Below are positions 1-6,190 of a stretch of DNA of 15,152 bases, in pieces. Made by a program: the position numbers and the translations under genes. The notes below the pieces were generated by a model, which made no database searches, was not told where the DNA came from, and saw only the letters and a list, made by a program, of their open reading frames with translations. Source of the stretch: Micrococcales bacterium (GTDB lineage Bacteria > Actinomycetota > Actinomycetes > Actinomycetales > Dermatophilaceae). The stretch lies in assembly GCA_030452775.1 (NCBI GenBank), contig JAKDLQ010000026.1, positions 1 through 15,152 on the forward strand, written 5' to 3'. Within the stretch, counting starts at the first letter, position 1, and every line of letters begins with the position of its first letter.

Positions 1-287
1 ATGACCGGGACCTGGTCGCGGAACCACTCGCCGATGTTCTTGGCTTCGTTGTAGGTGCGCGGATGGATCGTGGTGATCCGATTGAGAGGACCGACCTCGG
101 CGTCACGGACCACTGCAGCGACCGGACGCCGAGATGTGGGTAGGGCCGTCACGGCAGCCGTGTGCTCTCCCCCGTCATCGGCCTGCTCCGGCTCCTCGTA
201 GCCGTCGTAGCCGTCGTAGCGATCGTGACGAGGGTCTACTTCGGTGAGTCCGAGGTACTCCATCGTCTTGCGCAGCGCCCCAGCCAT
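1..287 (-). CDS. sepF: Cell division protein SepF (partial, N-terminal 95 codons)
   Basis: SepF is a cytoplasmic, membrane-associated divisome protein that binds the FtsZ C-terminus and helps tether the Z-ring, which matters in actinobacteria because they lack FtsA. Reading the minus strand from the ATG at 285-287 gives MAGALRKTMEYLGL, the amphipathic membrane-binding start typical of SepF. An acidic, tyrosine-rich linker follows (about residues 15-45, with the repeat YDGYDGY). Then comes the start of the conserved SepF core, including ITTIHPRTYNEAKNIGEWF and FRDQVPV, after which the window ends. A GGGAG ribosome site 6 nt upstream supports this start. The gene lies 132 bp downstream of pgeF, so it may have its own promoter or be read through from ftsZ-pgeF. 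Identity rests on seen motifs; only the C-terminal part of the core is missing, because of the window edge. Confidence 0.95.
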   Translation of the reverse strand, partial: MAGALRKTMEYLGLTEVDPRHDRYDGYDGYEEPEQADDGGEHTAAVTALPTSRRPVAAVVRDAEVGPLNRITTIHPRTYNEAKNIGEWFRDQVPV

Positions 288-419
288 GGCCAACTCCCAA
301 ACGTCGATTGCGGTCACGCTCGACGTTACAGACGTGACGAGCGGGAACCGCGGATTACCGGGCCGAAACCCAGGCGTGTCGCACGTCGAGTGGCAGTGAG
401 GGGGACGTGCGTGCCGCTC
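288..419. other. pgeF-sepF intergenic region with an imperfect inverted repeat
   Basis: These 132 bp hold no gene. The arms CGCTCGACGT (317-326) and ACGTGACGAGCG (332-343) pair around the loop TACAG, with a 2-nt bulge (GA). There is no T-tract after it on the minus strand, so it is a poor intrinsic terminator; it could be a protein-binding or RNA-processing site. I see no convincing -35/-10 pair. Many actinobacteria have the PLP-homeostasis gene yggS in this place, and I see no remnant of it. Confidence 0.4.
294..298 (-). promoter_or_regulatory. Ribosome binding site of sepF
   Basis: On the minus strand the sequence reads GGGAG followed by TTGGCC and then ATG, a 6-nt spacer. It fixes the sepF start at 287. 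Confidence 0.7.
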
Positions 420-1178
420 TCAGGCACGCCCGCTCTCGGGGCCGCGCATCACGATCACACCGGCAAAGCGCCCCGTCCGGCCGTCTCGGCGATACGAATA
501 CAGGCCGTGATCCTCGCGGGTACACCCTGGGAGCCATTGCACCGCAACTCCTTGCATCGACAGTTGCTCGACGACTCCCGACGCCACGTCGATGGCGTGC
601 GTGCCCACCCAGGACCGTGCGGCGCTGGCCGGGCTCGACACCGCGGCCTCGCGCGCCATCGCTGCCGGCACCTCGTAGCACCTGCCGCATACGGAGGGAC
701 CGACGACGGCGCGGATCTCATCGGCGCCGAGCCGGCGCATCCGAGCCAGGGCCTCCTTCATGATCCCGGCGATCATCCCGGGACGGCCCGCGTGAACCGC
801 TCCGACGACGCCGGCCGATGCGTCGTGGAGCAGGACCGGGACACAGTCGGCCACGAGGACGGCCAGCGCGAGGTCGGGGACGGCCGTGATGATCCCGTCG
901 GCCGTCGGCACGTCGCCGGCCCAAGGCCCGGCGACGGGCAGGACAGTGGTGCCGTGGACCTGCGCCATGAACAGCAACCGGTCTCGCGGGACGCCGATGG
1001 CATCGGACAGGCGCACGCGGTTGGTTTCGACGGTCTCGATGGAGTCTCCGACATGGCCACCGAGATTGAGGCCGGTGTAGGGGGCCTCCCCGACCCCTGC
1101 ATCACGGCCGGTGATCCACGCTTCGATCATCGGCCGTCCGGGCGCCGGCGAACCGAGGATCGAGTGCCAGCGGAACAC
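420..1178 (-). CDS. pgeF: Peptidoglycan editing factor PgeF (YfiH / multicopper polyphenol oxidase family)
   Basis: This is a 252-residue cytoplasmic protein of the YfiH/PgeF (DUF152) family, whose E. coli member prevents misincorporation of L-serine for L-alanine in the stem peptide. The zinc-site residues of the family are visible: H75 in MAQVHG, C112 in VADCVPV and H129 in AVHAGRPGM. The family also shows in GLNLGGHVGD (about 36-45) and in the conserved VGPSVCGRCYEV (about 159-170). The motif HAGRPG replaces the HAGWRG of many bacteria. The start is GTG at 1176-1178, 16 nt after the ftsZ stop; no clear ribosome site precedes it. The alternative ATG at 1128-1130 (residue 17) has no better site and would shorten the family's N-terminal strand region. 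The position right after ftsZ is the normal actinobacterial one and implies co-transcription. The length is typical for the family. Confidence 0.93.
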   Translation of the reverse strand: MFRWHSILGSPAPGRPMIEAWITGRDAGVGEAPYTGLNLGGHVGDSIETVETNRVRLSDAIGVPRDRLLFMAQVHGTTVLPVAGPWAGDVPTADGIITAVPDLALAVLVADCVPVLLHDASAGVVGAVHAGRPGMIAGIMKEALARMRRLGADEIRAVVGPSVCGRCYEVPAAMAREAAVSSPASAARSWVGTHAIDVASGVVEQLSMQGVAVQWLPGCTREDHGLYSYRRDGRTGRFAGVIVMRGPESGRA

Positions 1179-1194
1179 GCGTGGCCCGCGGCTG

Positions 1195-2409
1195 CTACTT
1201 GAGGAAGTCGGGGACGTCGAGCTCGTCGCTCTCCTCGAACGTCACCTGCCGAGGCGGCTGCCCAGCCGGGGCGGACTGCCCAGCCGAAGCCTGCGTGGAG
1301 GCGGAAGCGGGACGCCCGTCCTGCGACTGATCGTCCTGCCGCCCCCCTGCTACGCGGACGCCCTGCTGGGCGCCGTTGCCCTGCGATATCGGGGTCGGGG
1401 ACGGCTGGCGCTGTCCGGCCATCTGGCCATGGCTCCGGTCATCCTCACGCTTGCTGGGGCCACCACTGTCGAAACCGGCCGCGATGACGGTGACCCGGAC
1501 TTCGTCGCCGAGGGCGTCGTCGATGACGGCTCCGAAGATGATGTTGGCCTCGGGGTGTGCGGCCTCCTGGACGAGACGGGCCGCCTCGTTGATCTCGAAC
1601 AGACCCAGGTCCGAGCCGCCCTGGACCGAGAGCAGCACCCCGTGCGCCCCATCGATGGAGGCCTCGAGGAGCGGAGAGCTGATGGCCAGTTCGGCGGCCT
1701 GCACGGCCCGGTCCTCGCCCCGGGCCGAACCGATGCCCATCAGCGCCGAGCCCGCACCCTGCATGACCGACTTGACGTCGGCGAAGTCGAGGTTGATCAG
1801 TCCCGGCGTCGTGATGAGGTCGGTGATGCCCTGGACTCCGGAGAGGAGCACCTGGTCGGCCGACCGGAAGGCATCCATCATCGACACGTTGCGGTCACTG
1901 ATCGACAGGAGCCGATCGTTGGGGATGACGATAAGGGTGTCGACGTCCTCGCGGAGGCTGCTGATGCCCGACTCTGCCTGATTGGCGCGGCGCCGCCCCT
2001 CGAACGTGAAGGGGCGGGTCACCACACCGATGGTCAGGGCACCGAGACCCTTGGCGATGCGGGCCACGACCGGTGCACCGCCGGTCCCCGTGCCACCGCC
2101 TTCACCCGCGGTGACAAAGACCATGTCGGCCCCCTTGAGGACCTCCTCGATCTCTTCCGTGTGGTCCTCGGCTGCCTTCTTGCCGACCTCCGGGTCGGCT
2201 CCTGCGCCGAGGCCGCGGGTGAGCTCACGGCCCACGTCGAGCTTGACATCGGCGTCGCTCATGAGCAGCGCCTGCGCATCGGTGTTGATGGCGATGAACT
2301 CGACGCCCTTGAGGCCGACATCGATCATCCGGTTGATGGCGTTGACGCCACCACCACCGATGCCGACGACCTTGATGACGGCCAAGTAATTCTGCGGTGC
2401 TGGTGCCAC
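1195..2409 (-). CDS. ftsZ: Cell division GTPase FtsZ
   Basis: FtsZ is the bacterial tubulin homologue that polymerises with GTP into the Z-ring at midcell. With the GTG start at 2407-2409 the protein has 404 residues. Visible parts are the GTP-binding GIGGGGVNA (16-24), the tubulin signature GGGTGTG (104-110), the T7 synergy loop NLDFADV (206-212, catalytic D208 and D211), a long polar linker rich in Q, S, G and P (about 317-390), and the C-terminal peptide DELDVPDFLK that binds partners such as SepF. The start was chosen because AGGAAGG lies 9 nt upstream and because APAPQNYLAVIKVVG matches the family's usual beginning. The frame stays open to an ATG at 2473-2475, but that would add 22 residues without homology. 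A 303-bp leader separates it from ftsQ, so independent promoters are likely. The stop is TAG. Confidence 0.98.
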   Translation of the reverse strand: MAPAPQNYLAVIKVVGIGGGGVNAINRMIDVGLKGVEFIAINTDAQALLMSDADVKLDVGRELTRGLGAGADPEVGKKAAEDHTEEIEEVLKGADMVFVTAGEGGGTGTGGAPVVARIAKGLGALTIGVVTRPFTFEGRRRANQAESGISSLREDVDTLIVIPNDRLLSISDRNVSMMDAFRSADQVLLSGVQGITDLITTPGLINLDFADVKSVMQGAGSALMGIGSARGEDRAVQAAELAISSPLLEASIDGAHGVLLSVQGGSDLGLFEINEAARLVQEAAHPEANIIFGAVIDDALGDEVRVTVIAAGFDSGGPSKREDDRSHGQMAGQRQPSPTPISQGNGAQQGVRVAGGRQDDQSQDGRPASASTQASAGQSAPAGQPPRQVTFEESDELDVPDFLK

Positions 2410-2418
2410 GTGCGTGGG

Positions 2419-2425
2419 CCTTCCT
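2419..2425 (-). promoter_or_regulatory. Ribosome binding site that decides the ftsZ start
   Basis: The minus strand reads AGGAAGG, then nine bases, then GTG at 2409. This strong site selects the GTG over the in-frame upstream ATG at 2475. Confidence 0.8.
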
Positions 2426-2473
2426 GAGTGGTGGAGCTCAAACGACGACGAATCTCGTGGCCGCATCAAGTGC

Positions 2474-2498
2474 AACTCTCAACGTCGAGGTAAAGGTT
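2474..2498. promoter_or_regulatory. Imperfect palindrome in the ftsZ leader
   Basis: The 25-bp block runs AACTCTCAAC - GTCGA - GGTAAAGGTT on the plus strand. The outer 10-bp arms match as inverted repeats at about 7 of 10 positions. It sits 65-89 bp upstream of the ftsZ start and overlaps a TANNNT hexamer (TAACCT, 2494-2499 minus strand). It could be an operator or a core promoter element; no regulator can be named from the sequence. Confidence 0.3.
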
Positions 2499-2525
2499 AC
2501 AGTTTGATCACGAACCGTTGAGGCG

Positions 2526-2554
2526 ACGGTATGCGGTGCGGCACGTCCGAGCAA
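2526..2554 (-). promoter_or_regulatory. Candidate ftsZ promoter (-35 TTGCTC, 17 bp, -10 TACCGT)
   Basis: On the minus strand TTGCTC (2549-2554) and TACCGT (2526-2531) are separated by 17 bp, which fits the loose actinobacterial housekeeping pattern TTG-N3 / TA-N3-T. Each hexamer matches the consensus at only 3 of 6 bases, so chance is a real possibility. Confidence 0.25.
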
Positions 2555-2672
2555 CCCAGGCTCCGGCGTGTCGCCGCATGGGTTGCCCGAACCCGTCACC
2601 ATTCGTGGCAGGAAGCCTCTGTGGTCACATTCACCACACCCGCCACATCTGCACTGGATGGCCACGGCTGCG

Positions 2673-2717
2673 CCGTTCAGCCCGTTCAGCCCGTTCAATC
2701 CGCTCAGTCCGCTCAGC
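2673..2717. repeat. Five tandem 9-bp repeats across the ftsQ stop codon
   Basis: On the plus strand the units are CCGTTCAGC, CCGTTCAGC, CCGTTCAAT, CCGCTCAGT and CCGCTCAGC, contiguous over 45 bp. On the minus strand each unit contains TGA, and since 9 is a multiple of 3 all five TGAs are in the ftsQ frame. The ftsQ stop itself (2713-2715) is the first of them. Confidence 0.9.
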
Positions 2718-3546
2718 GGGTGATGGGCGAGCTCGGCACGCTGACGTCGATGACCGTTCCCGGCTGTTCGGCAAGGATCGCCACGAGCCGGGACTTGGTC
2801 TGCTCCGCACCCTGACCACCCCAGACAACGGTGCGCCGGCCGGCCTTCGTGCTCAGGCTCAGGGTCACGTGGTCGGCAGCAGTCACGGTGATCTCGGAGA
2901 CCTCCCCTCGCGTGGTCGCATCCAACGCCCGCACCGCGCGGACGGCAGCCTTGAGCCCCGCCGGGGTGACCTGAGCGGGAGCGGAATCCGGCGAGCCATC
3001 CGTGCCGGGATCCGGACCGGGCGTGACCACCGGCACACCCTCGGGAGCCGCCGCCACGGTGCGGAACCTCACACCGTCCTCGTCCACGAGCTCGAGGTCA
3101 CCCGCGGCGTTCTTCAGCGCCAGGGCGGCGATCCTCGGCCTCACGGAGATGACGATCGTGTGCGGCAGCCTGCGTGATACGGCCACAGTGGAATAGATCC
3201 GGTGCTCGATCAGACGCTGGGCGACCGCTTCCGTGTCGACCCGCATGATCGGGGTCCCCATCCTCACCTGGGCGACCCGCCTCACCTCTGGCGCCGCGCT
3301 CGCTCGCGTCCCCTCGACGCGGACCGTGGTGACCGTCACCCACGAGCTGAACCAGCCGAGCCAGAGCAGGCCCCCGACGAGCACGACGAGTCCGAGCGCG
3401 ATGCCTGCCAGCAGCTTGGGACGCCGTCGAGCAGCGGCCGCCCTGCGCTCGAAGCGATCGCGAGCCGATCGCCGTCCGGTGCGGCTCGAGCCGGCGGTGC
3501 CGCCTGCCCGCAACAGGCCCGAGGAGTGTCGTGTCCGAGTCTTCAC
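2713..3546 (-). CDS. ftsQ: Cell division protein FtsQ (DivIB)
   Basis: FtsQ is a bitopic membrane protein that links early and late divisome proteins through FtsL and FtsB/DivIC and contacts FtsWI. The 277-residue product has a basic, disordered cytoplasmic tail (1-43), one transmembrane helix (about 45-66), and a POTRA domain (about 70-138, beginning with VTTVRVEG and ending SRRLPHTIVISVRPR). An extracellular beta domain follows (about 139-270), interrupted by a Pro/Gly/Asp-rich insert (about 174-195). The family assignment rests on this layout and on the POTRA sequence. Its GTG start (3544-3546) overlaps the murC stop as GTGA, and a strong GAGGAGGGG (3549-3557) lies just upstream, so translation is coupled to murC. 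It ends within a tandem repeat that gives further in-frame stops. Usual length for actinobacterial FtsQ. Confidence 0.94.
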   Translation of the reverse strand: MKTRTRHSSGLLRAGGTAGSSRTGRRSARDRFERRAAAARRRPKLLAGIALGLVVLVGGLLWLGWFSSWVTVTTVRVEGTRASAAPEVRRVAQVRMGTPIMRVDTEAVAQRLIEHRIYSTVAVSRRLPHTIVISVRPRIAALALKNAAGDLELVDEDGVRFRTVAAAPEGVPVVTPGPDPGTDGSPDSAPAQVTPAGLKAAVRAVRALDATTRGEVSEITVTAADHVTLSLSTKAGRRTVVWGGQGAEQTKSRLVAILAEQPGTVIDVSVPSSPITR

Positions 3547-5087
3547 GACCCCTCCTCGCGGAGCCGACGCAGGATCTCGGGCCCGACCAGCGTGACATCG
3601 CCGGCCCCGACGGTCAGCACGAGGTCACCGCCACGCACGAGCCCGACGACGACTCCCGCCACGTCGGACCACGACGGGACGTAGTGGACTTCGGCGCCCG
3701 GATTGGCGATCCGGACAGCGTCGGCGACCAGACTCCCCGAGACACCCGGCATGGGGTCCTCCCGCGCGGCATAGACGTCCATGACGAGCACGATGTCGGC
3801 GGGGCCGAGCCCGGCCCCGAGCTCGGTCGCGAAGTCGCGTGTCCGGCTGTAGAGATGCGGCTGGAAGACGACGACCAGCCGCCCCTCGCCGCCCACCAGG
3901 GTCTTGGCCGTCTCGACGACCGCCGCGACCTTGCCGGCATTGTGGGCGTAGTCGTCCACGAGGGAGATCCCGTGGACCGTGCCCTTGGGCTCGAATCGGC
4001 GGCGGGTGCCGGTGAAGGAGGCGATGCCGGCGAGGACCCGGTCGGGTTCCTGGGCGAGCCCATGGACGGCGGCGGCATAGACGGCGGCGGCGTTGAGCGC
4101 GTTGTGCCTGCCCGGCACCCCGAGCGTGAGGCGATCGGACGCCCCCACGCCACGCTGGCGCCCACGGCCCAGCCCACGGTCGGCGATCCGCACGGTCGAG
4201 GTGAGCCCGTGAGCGGCATACTCGTGCAACTGCAGGTCGGAGCTGCCCGAGAAGCCGTAGGTGAGTACCCGGATGCCGTCCTCCCGTGCTCGCGTTGCCA
4301 ACCGGGCGGCACCGGCATCGTCGGCGCACGTGACCAGCAAGCCCCCCGGTCGGATCGTGCGGACGAAGGTCTCGTACGCCGCCTCCAAAACCTTAAATGT
4401 ATGGTAGAAGTCGAGATGGTCGGCCTGGACGTTCGTGACGACCGCGACCTCGGGCCGGTAGACGATGAAGGAGCCGTCGCTCTCGTCGGCCTCGACGACG
4501 AAGATGTCGTCCGCGCCGCTGTGCGCGTTGGTGCCGTGCTTGGCCAACTCGCCTCCCACCGCGAAGGAGGGATCGAGACCACACCCCTGCAGGGCCACGG
4601 CGAGCATCGAGGTCGTCGTCGTCTTGCCGTTGGCACCGGCGATGGCGACGGTCCGCCGCCCGTGCAGCAGCGCGGCCAGGCCCTGAGCCCGATGCAGGAC
4701 CGGCACGCCTCGCTCTCTTGCGGCCATCAGCTCGACATTGTCCTCGCGGATGGACGAGGACATGACGATCGTGTCGGCCCCGGCCTGATGAGCGCGATCG
4801 AACCCGACGTGGACGACGGCGCCCTCGCGAGCGAGGGCGGTGAGGACCGGGACCGGCCTGGCATCGGTCCCCGACACCTCGATTCCGCGGGCGAGCATGA
4901 TCCGAGCCACCCCGGACATGCCCGCCCCGCCGATGGCGAGGAAGTGCACGCGCCCGAGGGCCTCGGCCGGTGGCGTCGGGGCCCGATAGTCGAAGCGGGC
5001 AGCTGCGAAAGGGTCCTGCACAGTCGGCTCGTGCACAGTCGGCTCGTGCACAGTCGGCTCGTGCACGGCCCTGTCAGAGCCGGTCAC
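3543..5087 (-). CDS. murC: UDP-N-acetylmuramate--L-alanine ligase MurC
   Basis: MurC adds L-alanine to UDP-MurNAc using ATP, the first of the four Mur ligase steps, in the cytoplasm. The 514-residue protein shows the dinucleotide-like HFLAIGGAGMSG (48-59), the ATP P-loop GANGKTTTT (151-159), EADESDGSF (199-207), the nucleotide-domain GRHNALNAAA (327-336), DDYAHNAGK (378-386) and VFQPHLYSRT (407-416). The N-terminus carries a tandem VHEPT repeat (residues 8-23) absent from the usual family start, which makes the protein a little long. The GTG start (5085-5087) overlaps the murG stop as GTGA and has AGGAG 6 nt upstream, so the repeat appears to be translated. Start codons inside the repeat (each valine is GTG) are possible alternatives. 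An AT-richer patch with rare codons lies at residues 227-236. Confidence 0.97.
   Translation of the reverse strand: MTGSDRAVHEPTVHEPTVHEPTVQDPFAAARFDYRAPTPPAEALGRVHFLAIGGAGMSGVARIMLARGIEVSGTDARPVPVLTALAREGAVVHVGFDRAHQAGADTIVMSSSIREDNVELMAARERGVPVLHRAQGLAALLHGRRTVAIAGANGKTTTTSMLAVALQGCGLDPSFAVGGELAKHGTNAHSGADDIFVVEADESDGSFIVYRPEVAVVTNVQADHLDFYHTFKVLEAAYETFVRTIRPGGLLVTCADDAGAARLATRAREDGIRVLTYGFSGSSDLQLHEYAAHGLTSTVRIADRGLGRGRQRGVGASDRLTLGVPGRHNALNAAAVYAAAVHGLAQEPDRVLAGIASFTGTRRRFEPKGTVHGISLVDDYAHNAGKVAAVVETAKTLVGGEGRLVVVFQPHLYSRTRDFATELGAGLGPADIVLVMDVYAAREDPMPGVSGSLVADAVRIANPGAEVHYVPSWSDVAGVVVGLVRGGDLVLTVGAGDVTLVGPEILRRLREEGS
4396..4423 (-). promoter_or_regulatory. Candidate internal promoter in murC (-35 CCGACC, 16 bp, -10 TACATT)
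   Basis: Within the only AT-rich patch of murC, CCGACC (4418-4423) and TACATT (4396-4401) are spaced by 16 bp on the minus strand, matching the consensus at 3 and 4 of 6 positions. If active it would drive ftsQ and ftsZ from inside murC, as is known for division genes in other bacteria. Weak evidence. Confidence 0.18.
5017..5061. repeat. Three perfect 15-bp tandem repeats in the murC 5' end
   Basis: The unit TGCACAGTCGGCTCG occurs three times without mismatch (5017-5031, 5032-5046, 5047-5061), followed by a 5-bp remnant TGCAC. Read on the coding strand it gives VHEPT repeated in frame, ending in VQDP. Copy-number change would keep the frame. Confidence 0.95.
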
Positions 5088-6190
5088 TGCCGGCTCCTAC
5101 ACGCCGTGTCGACGAGGTCGGCCAGTCGTTCGTCTGCCGATGCCTCTCCCAGGCTCTTGGCCGCGTCCGCCATCTGTCGGAGCCGGAGGCCATCGGTGAC
5201 CAGTGGGACAAGCTCGCGCTCTATCCACTCTGCGGTCATGTCGATGTCGTCGACGAGGACGCCTCCACCGGCCGCGACCACCTCGGTAGCGTTGAGACGC
5301 TGCTCGCCATTGCCGATGGGAAGCGGTACGTAGACGGCCGGCAGCCCGACAGCGGTCAACTCACAGACCGTGTTGGCGCCGGAACGCGCCACGACGAGGT
5401 CCGCGGCGCTGTAGGCCAGCTCCATCCGGTCGGCGTACGGGATGACGACATAGGGAGCACCGATGGCCGGAACGTCCGGGACGAAGTCCTTGTCGACGCC
5501 CGTCACATGCAACACCTGGACCCCGGCAGCGCTCAAGGTCTGAGACCGCGCCGCGAAGGCGTCGTTGAGACGTTTGGCGCCGAGCGATCCGCCGGTGACC
5601 AGGACCGTGGGCCACTGCCCGTCGAGGCCGAACCGTTCGAGTGCCTCCGCACGCATCGCCTCTCGGTCCAGCGTGGCGATCTCCCGGCGCAGGGGCATCC
5701 CGAGCGGGGTCGCATGTGGCAGCGTCGTGCTGGCGAAAGAGGTTGCGACATAGGGGGTCCATCGCGCGCCGAGCCGGTTGGCGAGGCCCGGCTTGGCATT
5801 CTGCTCGTGGATGACGATGGGGACCTTGCGGCGCCGAGCGGCGATGTATGCCGGGGTGCTCACATAGCCCCCGAAGCCGACGACCACCTCTGCCCCGGAC
5901 TCCTCGATGGCGCGGCCGGCCGCCTCCACCGCAGCCTTGAGCCGGCCCGGCAGGCGCAGCAGGTCGAGGCTCGTACGGCGCGGCAACGGCACCTTTGTCA
6001 CGAACATCACCTCGAAGCCGCGGGCCGGGACGAGACGCGCCTCGAGACCGACCTTCGTGCCGAGGGCGGTGATCCTGATCCCCGGGTGACGGCGCACCAG
6101 CGCGTCGGCAAGTGCGAGCAGCGGCGAGACGTGTCCGGCGCTGCCCCCTCCCGCGAGCAGGACGGAGGTGGGCGAGGACAGCGGAATCAC
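5084..6190 (-). CDS. murG: UDP-N-acetylglucosamine transferase MurG (lipid II synthase)
   Basis: MurG is a GT-B glycosyltransferase at the inner face of the membrane; it moves GlcNAc from UDP-GlcNAc onto lipid I to make lipid II. The 368-residue product shows the N-domain glycine loop LLAGGGSAGHVSP (11-23), GFGGYVSTPAY (105-115), HEQNAKPGLANRL (128-140), the C-domain loop TGGSLGAKRLND (199-210), and the donor-binding segment RSGANTVCELTAVGLPAVYVPLP (269-291) followed by GNGEQRLNA (293-301). The start is GTG at 6188-6190, overlapping the ftsW stop as GTGA; only a weak AGAAG precedes it, so translation probably depends on coupling to ftsW. The frame stays open further upstream to 6721, but that part is a shadow of ftsW. 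Its own stop overlaps the murC start. Confidence 0.97.
   Translation of the reverse strand: MIPLSSPTSVLLAGGGSAGHVSPLLALADALVRRHPGIRITALGTKVGLEARLVPARGFEVMFVTKVPLPRRTSLDLLRLPGRLKAAVEAAGRAIEESGAEVVVGFGGYVSTPAYIAARRRKVPIVIHEQNAKPGLANRLGARWTPYVATSFASTTLPHATPLGMPLRREIATLDREAMRAEALERFGLDGQWPTVLVTGGSLGAKRLNDAFAARSQTLSAAGVQVLHVTGVDKDFVPDVPAIGAPYVVIPYADRMELAYSAADLVVARSGANTVCELTAVGLPAVYVPLPIGNGEQRLNATEVVAAGGGVLVDDIDMTAEWIERELVPLVTDGLRLRQMADAAKSLGEASADERLADLVDTACRSRQ
5094..5098 (-). promoter_or_regulatory. Ribosome binding site of murC
   Basis: AGGAG inside the murG 3' end, with the 6-nt spacer CCGGCA before GTG at 5087. It supports the start upstream of the VHEPT repeats rather than one inside or after them. 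Confidence 0.7.

Larger units (their letters stand above)
2410..2712. other. ftsQ-ftsZ intergenic region (ftsZ leader and promoter region)
   Basis: These 303 bp carry no supported gene. Going from ftsQ to ftsZ they hold the in-frame TGA repeats (2673-2717), a small hairpin GTGGT/ACCAC (2621-2637), a weak promoter-like pair (2526-2554), an AT-richer block with an imperfect palindrome (2474-2498), and the ftsZ ribosome site. There is no intrinsic terminator with a T-tract, so read-through from ftsQ is possible. Such a gap, where neighbours overlap by 4 nt, fits separate control of FtsZ amount. Confidence 0.6.

Noticed and set aside
162..1202. 346-residue plus-strand open frame opposite sepF and pgeF
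   Set aside because: Antisense to two recognised genes, with no motif and no ribosome site.
1111..2427. 438-residue open frame on the plus strand opposite ftsZ
   Set aside because: It is antisense to a certain ftsZ, has no recognisable domain, and shows the biased composition (D, G, R, H) expected from mirror frames in GC-rich DNA.
2410..2475. Upstream ATG start for ftsZ at 2475
   Set aside because: The 22 extra residues have no match to FtsZ, and the strong AGGAAGG site fits the GTG at 2409.
2568..2572. GACAC on the minus strand in the ftsZ leader as a WhiA site
   Set aside because: WhiA is known to bind GACAC near division genes in Streptomyces, but a single pentamer is expected often by chance and nothing else supports it.
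2438..2698. 86-residue minus-strand open frame between ftsQ and ftsZ, beginning MNGLNGLNG
   Set aside because: It starts inside the 9-bp repeat array, has no visible ribosome site, overlaps the ftsZ promoter region and resembles no family I know.
3531..5333. 600-residue plus-strand open frame opposite murC, and a similar 509-residue frame at 4970-6499
   Set aside because: Both overlap clear minus-strand Mur genes throughout, have no family motif, and contain translated copies of the 15-bp repeat in another frame; they are shadows.
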